Of a stretch of DNA of 64,000 bases, positions 36,909-47,641 are shown one piece after another; within the stretch, counting starts at the first letter, position 1; each line of letters starts with the position of its first letter. The stretch is from NCBI GenBank assembly GCA_021399445.1, contig JAJTUQ010000002.1, positions 186,001-250,000 of the forward strand. Direction: 5' to 3'. A program made the translations under genes and the position numbers. Source of the DNA: Xylogone sp. PMI_703 (Eukaryota; Ascomycota; Leotiomycetes). The notes under the pieces were generated by a model. It saw only the letters and a list, made by a program, of their open reading frames with translations, searched no databases and was not told the origin of the DNA.

Positions 36909-39176
36909 TTACATTCCCTCTCCATCACCTTGTGCACTATCATTATTAGGTGTATCTGTATCAACTCCATGGAATGCGTCTCCAAAAGCGGAATCATCCA
37001 TCCCGACATCCATATCAAGCCCAAGATCCATCTCTTCATCACCACCTAAGCCATGGTCGTTATAACCAGCAAGAGCTTCGCCAGCAGTATCAAGGTCCTC
37101 TAAGTCGCCAAAATCATTTGCATTCGAATCAAATGTAGGGAGGGAACCGGCCGGGGATGGATCTGCTGCAGCTGCCGGAGTCTCCACCTTTGCTTCTAAG
37201 CTGGCTGTCGCCTGTTGTGTTGTAGTAGCAGGGGCCTGAGGCGTTGTCGTGGTTGGCGTAGCTGTATTTTGTGCTGCGCTAGATGGTTCAGGAGACACCC
37301 CACCAGGGGGAACGACGACCCAATCGCCTGTCCCATTCGCATCCGCTGCTGCCGGAGCTTGGCTCGTTGGTTCAACGGCTATTGACGTTTCTTGTTGAGC
37401 TTGACTTTGTGGTGCTGATGGTTGCGGTGTACCGCCAGCGGCAGCGTTTGGAGACGGAACATTAGCCAATGAGGAAGGAGCCGGAGATTGGCCTTGGAGA
37501 TGAGCCTGTGGCGTAGCAAAGCTGTTTCCAGGTGTAGAAGTAGAGGAGACACCGTGGAACTGGTCAAGCAAGCCCGCTGCAGAGCCCCCCATATCAATAT
37601 CCGCATCACCAATAAGTACTCCGCTCTGGCCGCTCTGGCCGCTCTGTTGTGATCCATTCTGTGATGGTTGAGGCGAGATCTTAGGGCTAGGTATTGGCTG
37701 TACTTCTTCGTAGCCGCCATCTTGAATACGTTGCAATTCATGCACAGCAGTTGCGTGTCGACCGAGACTGGCTTCAACCTTGGCTAGAATATCGTCAACT
37801 TTGGGTGGTAACTCTCCAGCCACGTTGTCATTATCCTCTTCACCAATCCTACCCTCTAAGCGCCAGAACTCAGATCCAGTATTGGTTGGGTCATGCACTG
37901 CACTCCTCAACTCTTTCTCAGCTTCCACTAGAAGTGCGCTCTTTTTGAATATCTTCAGTCGCTTTTCATGTAGGGCTTTCATCTTCTCTATTTCATTTCC
38001 AATCTGTTCAATCCGATTGTTGGCTCTGACCCGAAACTCTTCCGCTTTTCCAGGATCAAGTCGGCCTACGTAGTTGAACTTCGTTACATCTTTTGCAGGG
38101 TCGCCGATTTCGGCATCGAAGAAACCCTCTGTAAGACTGTTCAGTTCGCCCTTTAATCCGAGACCTAGGTGCACGGGCATTATTTGGCTAATAGAAAATG
38201 GAGAAGAAAGAACTTCGTCCATCCACTCATGGTTTTGTCTGTATCTCATTGCGCTAACTTCTCGAGGGGTAATCTGGTCGTAAATATCACCACGAGATGT
38301 ATCTTCCTCGTCATCCATGTCATCGGCAATTCGTGGAACTGCAGCAGGTGGAGGAAGGTGGCTCTGTGCAGCATTTGCTTGGGTTCGGGCCCTTTTTGAA
38401 GGAGGACCAGGAGTTGCCTGAGTAGGGTAGGCCATACTTTGTGGTGTTCTAACTGGAGTCATCCCTGATCCGTACATTGGTTGTCGAACTTGCGGTCTGG
38501 AGGGGAATGGCACATTTGGCCAATTGTTCCGATCATGAAGCATAAATTCTTTGTGGATTATCTGGCCTTGCTGCTGTAGATATGCCCTTGTGCTCATAGT
38601 GTTCTGAATTCTTTGATCAATCGGAATCACATTCGCAGGCACACGATCCTCTGGCGCACATTGACCATAATGAACTATCCAGAAACTTGGATCCGGAGCC
38701 GAACCACTAGGGACAGGGAACTTAGGAGGAAGAAGACGGTAACGGCGCCGAGTATGAGTAGCGATAGGTTCTCCAGGGCCGTAACCGGTCTTGTGTTGGT
38801 ACATTTCGAGAGTATAACCTCCGGCAACCTCCATTTGAAATGCAGTCTCGCCAGGCGACCATATATAGCCATCACTCGCGAAATCGGTGCCCAAGTTCAT
38901 GGATTGCCAAGTAAGAAGCACCGTTCCATCTGCTGGACGATCAAGATACGTCCAGTAAAATGGGGATTGATCCCGCGCAATTTTGGGAGCATTGAGTAGC
39001 CATTCGGTGACCTTATCGGGATGAAGATTCGGGAGAACAGGAAAGCGGAATGTCGAAATGAGATGAACATGTGGTATCTATCAATGTCAGATCTCGTTCT
39101 TTCGTGACCAATTGAAGGGAGAATGTGCTCGTAAACATACCAGGTCTCGCTGGACCCCAAAGCTCGGATCTTGCAT
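36909..39176 (-). CDS. ssr4: SWI/SNF and RSC complex subunit Ssr4
   Basis: Fungal chromatin-remodelling subunit with the Ssr4 N-terminal domain. Two exons are supported: 39176-39141 (MQDPSFGVQRDL) and 39077-36909 (IPHVHLISTFRFPVLPNLHP onward), 734 residues. The frame is open upstream of 39176 to an acceptor-like TTTTTGCAG (NKHIAPLRAAHIT), so a further 5' exon may exist and the start is tentative. The conserved domain covers ~1-160: FYWTYLDRPADGTVLLTWQS, GYTLEMYQHKTGYGPGEPIA, RRRYRLLPPKFPV and SFWIVHYG. A second conserved block near residues 275-420 is rich in charged helices (KMKALHEKRLKIFKKS). The last 250 residues are Gln/Pro/Ala/Ser-rich and the end is acidic. It is nuclear and has no enzymatic motif. 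Confidence 0.88.
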
Positions 39177-39880
39177 TGTAATATGCGCAGCCCGAAGTGG
39201 CGCAATGTGCTTATTCTGCAAAAACGTTTTGCGACAATTAGAAAATCGGATGAGATACGGCGTTCCTGTCAAACTTCAGCCTTCCCTTTGCGAACGAAGT
39301 TTTAAGGCCAGACGCGACTGAACTTCGTCTTCCCGTCTGTCGGCAACATCACGTGTTGTACAAGCTAATGCAAATTTGGTCTAGTCCAGCCTCAATACCT
39401 CACTCTTAAAGAACGCCAGTATCACAACCTGAGGCATTCCGACGAAATGCGCAATCCTCATGTTAGGTGCTTTTGAGGGAACTAAAAGGAAAGTACGTCC
39501 GTATGAGTCGAAATATTATGTCTCCTTGCACGAAATTATTGGCACCATGGACTCCGCCCGTTCCTATGGATGGAACTCTTCTACGATCTCGTACCGTCAC
39601 TCGGCTTTGGCTGGCTGTCAGTCAGTTAGTTAGTTACGAAATCCGAGTTACGAATGCGAGCAGGGCTATAAACGAAACCGAGACTCGAACTAGACGCCCT
39701 TATGTTTACTAGATTCGAAATAAAGGATGAACAAGGTAGGTGCTAGAGAGTATATATGTAGTGTTAGATATTTCATAATGGAACTTTCGAGGAAAGACTT
39801 TATTTTCCACCTGTTTCTCCTTTCTATATTTCCTTGTCCGGACTCATTATACTTCTAGAATTACAGAATTTTCTACCAAT
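39177..39880. other. Intergenic, divergent promoters of Ssr4 and the RTA1-like gene
   Basis: 0.7 kb. It may hold the true first exon of Ssr4 (near 39200-39350). No separate gene. Confidence 0.4.
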
Positions 39881-40874
39881 ATGGCTCATTCTGATAATGG
39901 GACCGTTCCCAAATTTGTCTTCTATCATTATGACCCTTCTATGGCTGGTGCCGTGATTTTCATCATCCTATTTGTTATCACAACATTCTTCCATTGCTAC
40001 CAGCTCCTTAGAACGAGGACGTGGTACTTTATTCCTCTAGTTATCGGGGGCTTCTGTAAGTGAAGCTCCAACATATTCATACTACTAAGCTCGCCGGAGA
40101 ATGTCTAATATGATATACCTTTGAAGTTGAATGGATTGGATATATTGGGCGAGCCTTGTCAAGCAACCAATCTCCCAATTGGACTCTCGGGCCTTACATT
40201 CTCCAGACTTTGCTGTTACTCTTAGCACCCGCCCTCTTTGCTGCAAGTATATATATGGAACTTGGCCGTATTATACTGCTTGTCGATGGAGAGGATCGAT
40301 CGATTATCAAGAAAAAATGGCTTACCAAGGTTTTTGTTGCTGGAGATGTCCTCTCTTTCATATAACCCAGTCAGCCGGTAGAGATATCTCAAATCACTTT
40401 CCATGTCTTATGGACACAGATAGCTAATAAAAAGCAGGCGGAGGTATCATGACAGGCAAAACACAACATGCTTTAGATCTGGGCGCAAAGGTAGTTGTGG
40501 TTGGCCTCTTCATTCAAATTGCGTTCTTCAGCTTTTTCGTTGTAGTGGCTCTGTCCTTCAACCGTTCAATCAACAAGGCACCAACAACACGCTCCAAAGA
40601 CCCAGCAATCCCTTGGCGAAAACACATCCACACGCTTTACTTTACCAGCATTCTCATCCTAATCCGATCCATCTTCCGATGCATAGAATACATCCAAGGA
40701 AATGATGGGTACCTTCTCCACCATGAGATTTTTATCTATATATTTGATGCATGTCTAATGCTCGCGGTCATGGTTGCCTTCAATGTTATTTATCCAAGTG
40801 AGGTTAATGCATTACTGAAAGGTGGATTGGTTGCAAAGGGCTTGAAGCTTTCTCCACTTCAGACCTTAGCATAA
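39881..40874 (+). pseudogene. RTA1-like lipid-translocating exporter family protein, frameshifted
   Basis: Seven-span membrane protein of the RTA1/RTM1 family, linked to resistance to toxic lipids and amphiphiles. Exons 39881-40055, 40127-40377 and 40438-40874 restore family motifs: HYDPSMAGAVIFIILFV, GGFFEWIGYIGRALSSNQ, PYILQTLLLLLAPALFAAS, YMELGRIILLVDG, then GGIMTGKTQHALDLGAKVV and LIRSIFRCIEYIQGNDGYLL. In exon 2, after GDVLSFI, the sequence ATATAA adds two bases relative to the frame that continues ITQSAGG into exon 3, so translation stops at 40365. The summed exons are two bases over a multiple of three. No alternative splice keeps span 4. It is either a recent loss-of-function indel in a TA repeat or an assembly error; the remaining gene is intact (about 286 residues when the frame is kept). 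Confidence 0.75.
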
Positions 40875-41572
40875 TTCAGACTTGACATGTAGGGTGACAG
40901 GTTTATGACCTCGGTGAGCGTGAAGAAAGGTAGCAAAACGTAAATCCACAATTTAGATCAACATTTCCCAGAAAGCCATTGCATTAAAAATTTCCAAGTG
41001 TACTATATATAGATTTTTATATGAAGTAATATATCCGCTTCGTTTTCTTCCATTGCGTGGAACCCAGAGGAGCTGGGGAGTAACGAGAAGTAGACAAATA
41101 AGAAACGAGACTTGGGTATATATAACTCTATATATTTGATACCGTATGTCAGAAAAGACTCTGCATGGTTCAAGCCATTTGATATAAATTCCCCCAAAAC
41201 AGATGCAACATAGGTATAGTGCACGTAGTAATGCTACGGGATTCAAAGAGATTCAGTCCTCCTGCTTCTGCATAGCTACTTGAATCTGTGCTGTCTCTAA
41301 TATCTGCAAGAAGTTATGGCCGATTGAAAAAAAAAAACTTACTCTAGTAATAAGATCTTTGATTTCCATCCCCTCTCCGTAAAATCGAAGCATTCTTTAA
41401 TTAATATTTAAATGTATTCTATATTTTCATTACGATACCTTCCTTAAATTTACAGCTGAGTACTTTTATATATCATTAAATAAATATGGGGAAATCTCCC
41501 CAATCAACATCGAAAACCATACCACTTTATACTCAATAACAAAAACTTATCAGCTAGCTCAATGCCGCAGGT
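40875..41572. other. Convergent 3' spacer, AT-rich
   Basis: 0.7 kb without a supported gene; it includes an A-run near 41330. Confidence 0.4.
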
Positions 41573-43327
41573 TTAGATTATCTCCTTGGCGCTATTCTCA
41601 AATTCAGCCAGCACCAATGCTTGAAGTGGCCAGCTAATCCAATTCTCCCATTCCCTTCCTAACGTCTGATGTACAGTCTGAAGTAGGTGCCTACTCATAC
41701 CTTTATTCCACCAGAAATTATCTATCTTGTTTAGTAGCAGGCAAAAGTGCGCTAGAAGGATCAAAGCCGCCGGTAACCGCCTATGGATCAGTTCGATGTA
41801 GTGGTTCGAAACCTTGACGGGCCAGGAAAACGCCATGGCAGTGAAGCTGATGTCTTCATGAGCGGAAGTGATGTAGCCGTATAGTTCTTGAAGCAGGTCC
41901 AGGGCTTCATTGAGAGATGCAACGTCTTCTATTGTAAGCTCTGTGCTCCCTGCTGACCAAAGCTGCCTCAATGCTTCAAAACGCTCTTTATCTTCAGGAC
42001 GAAGTTGATCGGGCCCGACACCGTCAGGGGCAAGTTTCAACAAGGGTTTCAATGGGCCATCATTGATCCAATGCCAAGCGGATTTTAGTATAAGGAGTCC
42101 GCGTAGCACCTTTACCCATTCGACTGTAGTTATTCCATCTATGCTGTCGCTGAAGAATAAGTTGCCTTTCCCCCCTGTTGAAGTCCAGTGGTAGATGGCG
42201 AGCGTAGCTGAGAACGCAAAGCAAGCATCACAGTTGGCTGGCGTTATACTGGAGATAGTAGTGCGAAATAAGCTTAGGCTATTCTGGTGGTGCAGGGCTG
42301 CCTGAGAATGGAGACTCTCTGAGCGGCTGGGCTGGAGTCGTGCTATGTGGAGGGCTGATATGGCGAATATGCCATGAAGAAGGAAATGATGAGAGAAAGC
42401 TATTTGTGGAACAAGATTTTGCCACACCTTTTGTCGTTTGGATATATGGCACATCGTCAAGCTGGTACTTGTGGTGAAATGATGGAGGAGCTCGAAATCT
42501 GATACGCCGAACCCATCCCCAATAGGTATGTAAACCGATGACCGTATTGGCGGGAGAATTTGAATGGAAGGGCTAGCTGTTCTTGCTATCCTTACTGGGG
42601 AGTTGCCATTTAAGGCGATGGAAGATGGTGAAGGGGTCGATGGTGGTGCCAAACGATAGATGCATGTTGCTGAATGCCGCACACAATTACTGCAGGCCGG
42701 CTTGGTTTCATCGCACTATAATCGAATCTTCAGTATTGCCAATAAATCTTATAAATATACAAAGCATCAAGAATCAAAACAGTCGTAGTGTGTGAGTAAA
42801 ATTATGAGCGCTCAGCCAGCTATGTTCATGGGGAATCAGCAGCTTGAAGAACGCGATGCCTTACCGCATTAACAGGAGAGTGTGGGATGCAGAGCAATTG
42901 AGGACTAATGCAAGAAATATTTCCTAGATAATATGCTGTAATTCCAAGATTCCAATCTCAATGCTGTCCGGACCAACCTACTGCCGCTGGGCGTAGGAGA
43001 TCACGGTGAAATTCAATGCTCACACATGACTTATTTACAACCATCAACATCCTGAACAGCCTTGCTATCAGTTTATAAAGATCCACTAATCTTGAAACGC
43101 TAAAGTAGTCACAGTCCGTATAGCTGATATGACCATTGGTCTCACAACATACATTACTATTTTGGGTAATGCGTGCAAAGTACGAGAAATAGAGGCAAGA
43201 GACGGAAGGGAAAGCTAAACGGATAATTAGGTCATCGAAAAAGTCCGAAACACACCTTAATTTTCCTTTCTTTACACTGCGTGCAGCCGTACCGTGACTT
43301 CTTATGGGCCCTCCGATGTCCTGCCAT
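41573..43327 (-). CDS. Zn2Cys6 transcription factor (Upc2-like zinc cluster)
   Basis: 404-residue putative transcription regulator in two exons, 43327-43256 and 42715-41573. The binuclear zinc cluster is split exactly by the intron: KKSRYGCTQCKERKIK joins CDETKPACSNCVRHSATC, giving all six Cys with normal spacing. The start is the first ATG (MAGHRRAHKKSRYGC), so the cluster is at the very N-terminus. A helical C-terminal region of about 300 residues with FELLHHFTTSTSLTM and SHHFLLHGIFAISALHIARL resembles the fungal regulators grouped with Upc2/sterol-uptake control factors. The intron is 540 nt, about eight times the local norm. It is nuclear; the target is unknown, and no metabolic cluster lies beside it. 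Confidence 0.85.
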
Positions 43328-46300
43328 GACAAACGTCCGCTCTTGCTTTGGGCCTCTCGGATTGTATGCGAAAGTGTTTAAGGGTAGGGCGGCTGTGTCG
43401 GGATTATAAGAATAATACGAAATACGAGGCACGGTGAGTGAGCTTCAGCCGCTAAGCAGCCTCTATTGGACACGGGATCTTGGGATACGAGGGGTTATTT
43501 ATGCTAACCAATCGGCGTTTTCTGATTTCGAAATTTAGGCTTCTTCCGAAATCCAGAATCCCTATACGAGGGTTACCTTATTAAGGAAAAGTACGGAGTA
43601 AGTAGAGCTCAGTCATGACCAGGTATTGTGTTGAGATTGAGGACCTATGTCACTATCTCTTCAAAGCGTAGTCGATAATACAAAAGGTAGAAAGTGAATG
43701 TATACGGTTTGTCTTTGTCAAAACTAGCAAGACCATACGACAAGCACTCGCGCTATTCGAGGCACAAAGGGAGCGGATAACTGTGACGGAAGGCCAGTAT
43801 TGTACACAGGTTACTTGCTACACATCAGTTGTTCCATTCCACCGCCATTGGAAAACAGTTTTTCTGGACCATGGGTAGGCAGTATTACTTCCATTTGGAA
43901 GCATCTTCGGTTTTATAAGAAGTGGCTGATCAATCATATCACCGTGGTTTCAGATGCCGATTCGAAATTGTATGTTGTACGATTGTGGCAGAAATTGGAG
44001 ATCAAACCCTAGAGTTACAATTCATACCGTTCTTCGGGACCGCTCGATTAGTTCCCATGGCGTTCAACGAGCTTACCTTGCTGCCACTCATGTTACTTGG
44101 GATACGGGGAAGATTAACTGAGAGGATAGATCCTATCTCCTGGATCAGTGTTGGAAAGCATACTTTCTATTGCATCTCTAATATCTCATGAGATACCCAA
44201 TATCCAGAGGAGTGGAGCTGTGGTTGGTCACTGATGGCGGGTGCCCAGATTACGCGTCGAAGGTTTCAGAAACAGAACGACAGAGGTCAATTGTGATGTT
44301 GATTTGATTGAAAAGAGCAATCTATGGGTAAGAAAATATCTTAGACCTATCTCATCCAGGGAATTCTGAGAGACTGTCCATTTCTCAACTATATGGGTGC
44401 CATATTATTTTGCACTGATCCGTGAATGATTATCGGTGCCCCGCGGCGTGAACGGCTCGGAATCCGGGAGGGTTGTGCGTGCTTCCAGCAATGCCCGCAG
44501 ATCAATGACGAAGCCCACCAGCATTGACCCCAGAGCGACGCAATGCCCCTCTGCTTACATGGCAATCACGCTGTCAATCGACGAAGAGAGCGAGATTGAC
44601 GAATGCCACTGATACCGCATTTCAACGCACGGTAGGTGAGTCTGTGCTGCGTGGAGCCGCTGGTATGACGGAACTTATCGCGAAGAATTTGATAGTGGAT
44701 AGAGAGATGTGCTCAACGTTGCATTGAGAGGAAGGAAGTACCTTACCTGTTTGGGCTCCATCACGGTGATGTTCCTAATTCTACGGTAACAGCGTCTTGA
44801 AGAATTTATTCCAAGCAGTAGTGGGAGGGCGTAGAAAGGGCCAAAAAGGAGACGTTCCGTGCAAATGATGCAGCTTGCTTTGAGAGCCTCTTCCACGTGA
44901 ACTGTCAACAAAGTTGGGAAAGTGAACAAACTTCTGATTGGCACTAAATCACATGTCTCTGAGATGGCACGGCCAGCGATGATGACATGGACGGCTGCGA
45001 TGCAGCCAGCAATGCCGCTTCCTGGGCCGCATGTCTGAGCTCAAGACATGGAGTGAGAAAGACTTGAGGACAGTGGCGAGCTTGGTTGAGAAAAAAAAGC
45101 TCAGCCTCGGTTGGGAAAAGAATAAGCATTGTCCAGACAGAACACATTGATGAAGCTTCATGGTTCTATATCCAGTAACACATAGCAAAAGACGAGACGG
45201 CTGACGGAGTTGAATCGGGGGCAGAGCCAATTCTGGATCGCTGAATGCTAAAAGGAGCTGGGCTGGATTTTCCCCTTCCTCGGTCCTGCAGACGCTGGCC
45301 TGCATGTGAGGATGCGGTGTAGCTCCATGTTTTCACAGTTTGGATTTTTGTATTGGCTTGTTCCTCTCTGACTGACGGAACCCTTGACGCGTGCGTCGGG
45401 CAGTGGATGCCCCTCCGACGCTCGCATGGACGCCTCACTTTTGCTGTGGTACAGTGTACGGTAGCGAGGGCCGAAAGAGGAACCAGCCAGCAAGGTCAGC
45501 CGAACCACGGCCCATGGCTTCTATGCAGCGAGATGGATCTCTGCACACCGACAAACGCCAGCTGGATGTACTAGACAACGCACTGTGAGATTTAAGGAGG
45601 ATTGACATTGTGCCTGTGCTGCAGAGAAAAGGGGTAGAAGAAGAGAGCAAAAGGGGGGGGAAAGTTGAGCGCAGAAATTGGATGGTCAAGGTGGTTTGGC
45701 ATGGAGAGAATGGGGAGAGGGGACGGGAATGTGGGAGGGAAGCAGCTGCAGGCCCCGGCAAACGCGAAAATGACGCGCTTGACGCGTTGGCGCTAAATTA
45801 GGTTTTAAGCGACACGGATGCAGGAGGAGAAAGTTGAGATATGACCAAGACAGCGAGGAAGAGCTCAATACAACCTCAACCAAGTAATTATTCCTTTCTA
45901 TCTCGAGCTCGAGTGGCCGCATCAAGTCCCACCATCTACCACCGTACGCAACTCACTTGCGCAACAGAGCTTACACAGGTGCCAGTACTGGATTGACTGG
46001 ACGGGCTCGACGTACGGCCAGCACTTCACTTTGACGCCTGCTCCACCTCGATCTCATCAATTGGCCGCCAGCACCACTGCCACGACAGTATTTGCGCTGG
46101 GACGGCCTGGGAGAAGGTTGATATTTGGCTTCTCAACGTCGCATTGCACCTTCTTATGTACTCCACGCCATCCTCTGCAATCCCACGGTACCCTAATTTC
46201 TCCCGAATGCAAGCTACGTCCCACTGTTTCCCCTCCTGTGCGCTGTGAGCGGCAACTCCGCCAGCGATTGTGCCTACAGAGTGCTTTTCGACCAATTCTG

Positions 46301-47641
46301 GGCGCCCACTCGACGTACACCACGTCCAGACTCCACTGCGTGGCCAGCTTTGCCCAGGCGTTGCTCCATCGCCATTGCCTTGGTCTGCTAACTGCTTGCC
46401 TGGCTCTCTGGCGCTGTTCCACTCGTGCCGCCCAGCGAGGGTTACTAAGCCCTGAAAGCGGTTTACACAAGGACACAAAGACACAAAAGAACCTGGGAGC
46501 ACGCAGAGTGGATTGCGCACCGGCTGAGGTTGATCAACGCTTGGATCCACCAGCGAACTTGTCCTTTCGTCCCTCCTCACACATCTACCCACTGTATTAC
46601 TCTCCCCTCTTTTCTTACCCCCAGCTGTTCTCTTCGTCGCATCACATTCCTGGCTGCAGCAACACTTTTCCTTTTTGTGTGAAGGGCAGCACGTCTGGTG
46701 CACCGAAAAAGCACCACCTGCATCTCACCGCGCCCTCTGGCTGGGCTGTACGCTTCTCTCATTCGCTGCGTGCGCTCTAGTCCTCGCTGCGGTCCGGGGA
46801 CTTTCGTCTCTGGCTCCTTCAACCCTTCCTACCGCTCTTCTTTAATTCGCCCTGCGCAACGGTTCTCACCACCACTCACGTTCGTTCGACTTTTTCTTTT
46901 CCTTCCTCCTGCTGGTTTGCTGCTGGGCATCAGCGCAGTTGACCTGTCTTGTCTTGCTTGCGTGGGGCTGCGATCCAATAATTCGCCAGCAGCACCAGTC
47001 GCAAACTCGCAAGACTGAGGTTGAGAACTCAGACTGCGCTTCGAGATCAATCCATTGGACCGCCACGGCCAGTTCCTCTGCTTCTCGCTGCTCGTTCTCC
47101 TCGGGCCCCTCCTGACCTCAGGGCAAATCCTCTGGACGAGAAGACGAGATCGCATCCCAATATTCCCGATCGGCTCCAGAACTAGCTTCTGCATCGCATA
47201 TTCACCTTTACCTGCGACTGCAGTAACCCCAGCCATCCCACTTTGTCCATCACCATCAACAACGCCTCTGGCTAGGCCAATACGCGAGCGATCCTGCGCA
47301 AATATCCTACATCTGACTGCGATTCTGTCGAATAGTAAATTTGCTCAGCCTGCGGTGGATTGCAATTGGCCCGGTGAGGGACTCGTAACCGTCCATAGCA
47401 GCGCCTCAGCTCCAGCAATTGTTCTACTGGACACCCGGATCACGAGCGACCCAACGCGAATATCAACCGCCAATCTAGCGATCTCCATTTAGGTACGCTC
47501 CGTACCCAGCGTGCCGCATCACTGCTGTCCACCCTGCTTGCGCGTGTCGTCTCAGCAAGCGGTCCTAGTCAGGGCCCTAACCATCTGCATTGCTTCAGTG
47601 CTGACGAGTTGCATGTCAGTTGCATCTGAGGATAAGAAGTC
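43328..47641. other. 4.3 kb gap, probably regulatory with long leader of the next gene
   Basis: The left half (43.4-45.3 kb) is mixed sequence with no gene seen. The right half (45.3-47.6 kb) is GC/CT-rich and stop-poor, so frames of 100-249 codons overlap on both strands (for example 46031-46780 plus and 46026-46703 minus). They lack recognisable domains and consistent codon pattern. Pyrimidine-rich tracts at about 46580-46640 and 46800-46920 suggest a promoter and transcription start for the gene at 47642. Confidence 0.45.

Noticed and set aside
46026..46780. Frames of 225-249 codons on both strands.
   Set aside because: GC-rich stop-poor sequence; composition without domains; better explained as leader or promoter of the gene at 47642.
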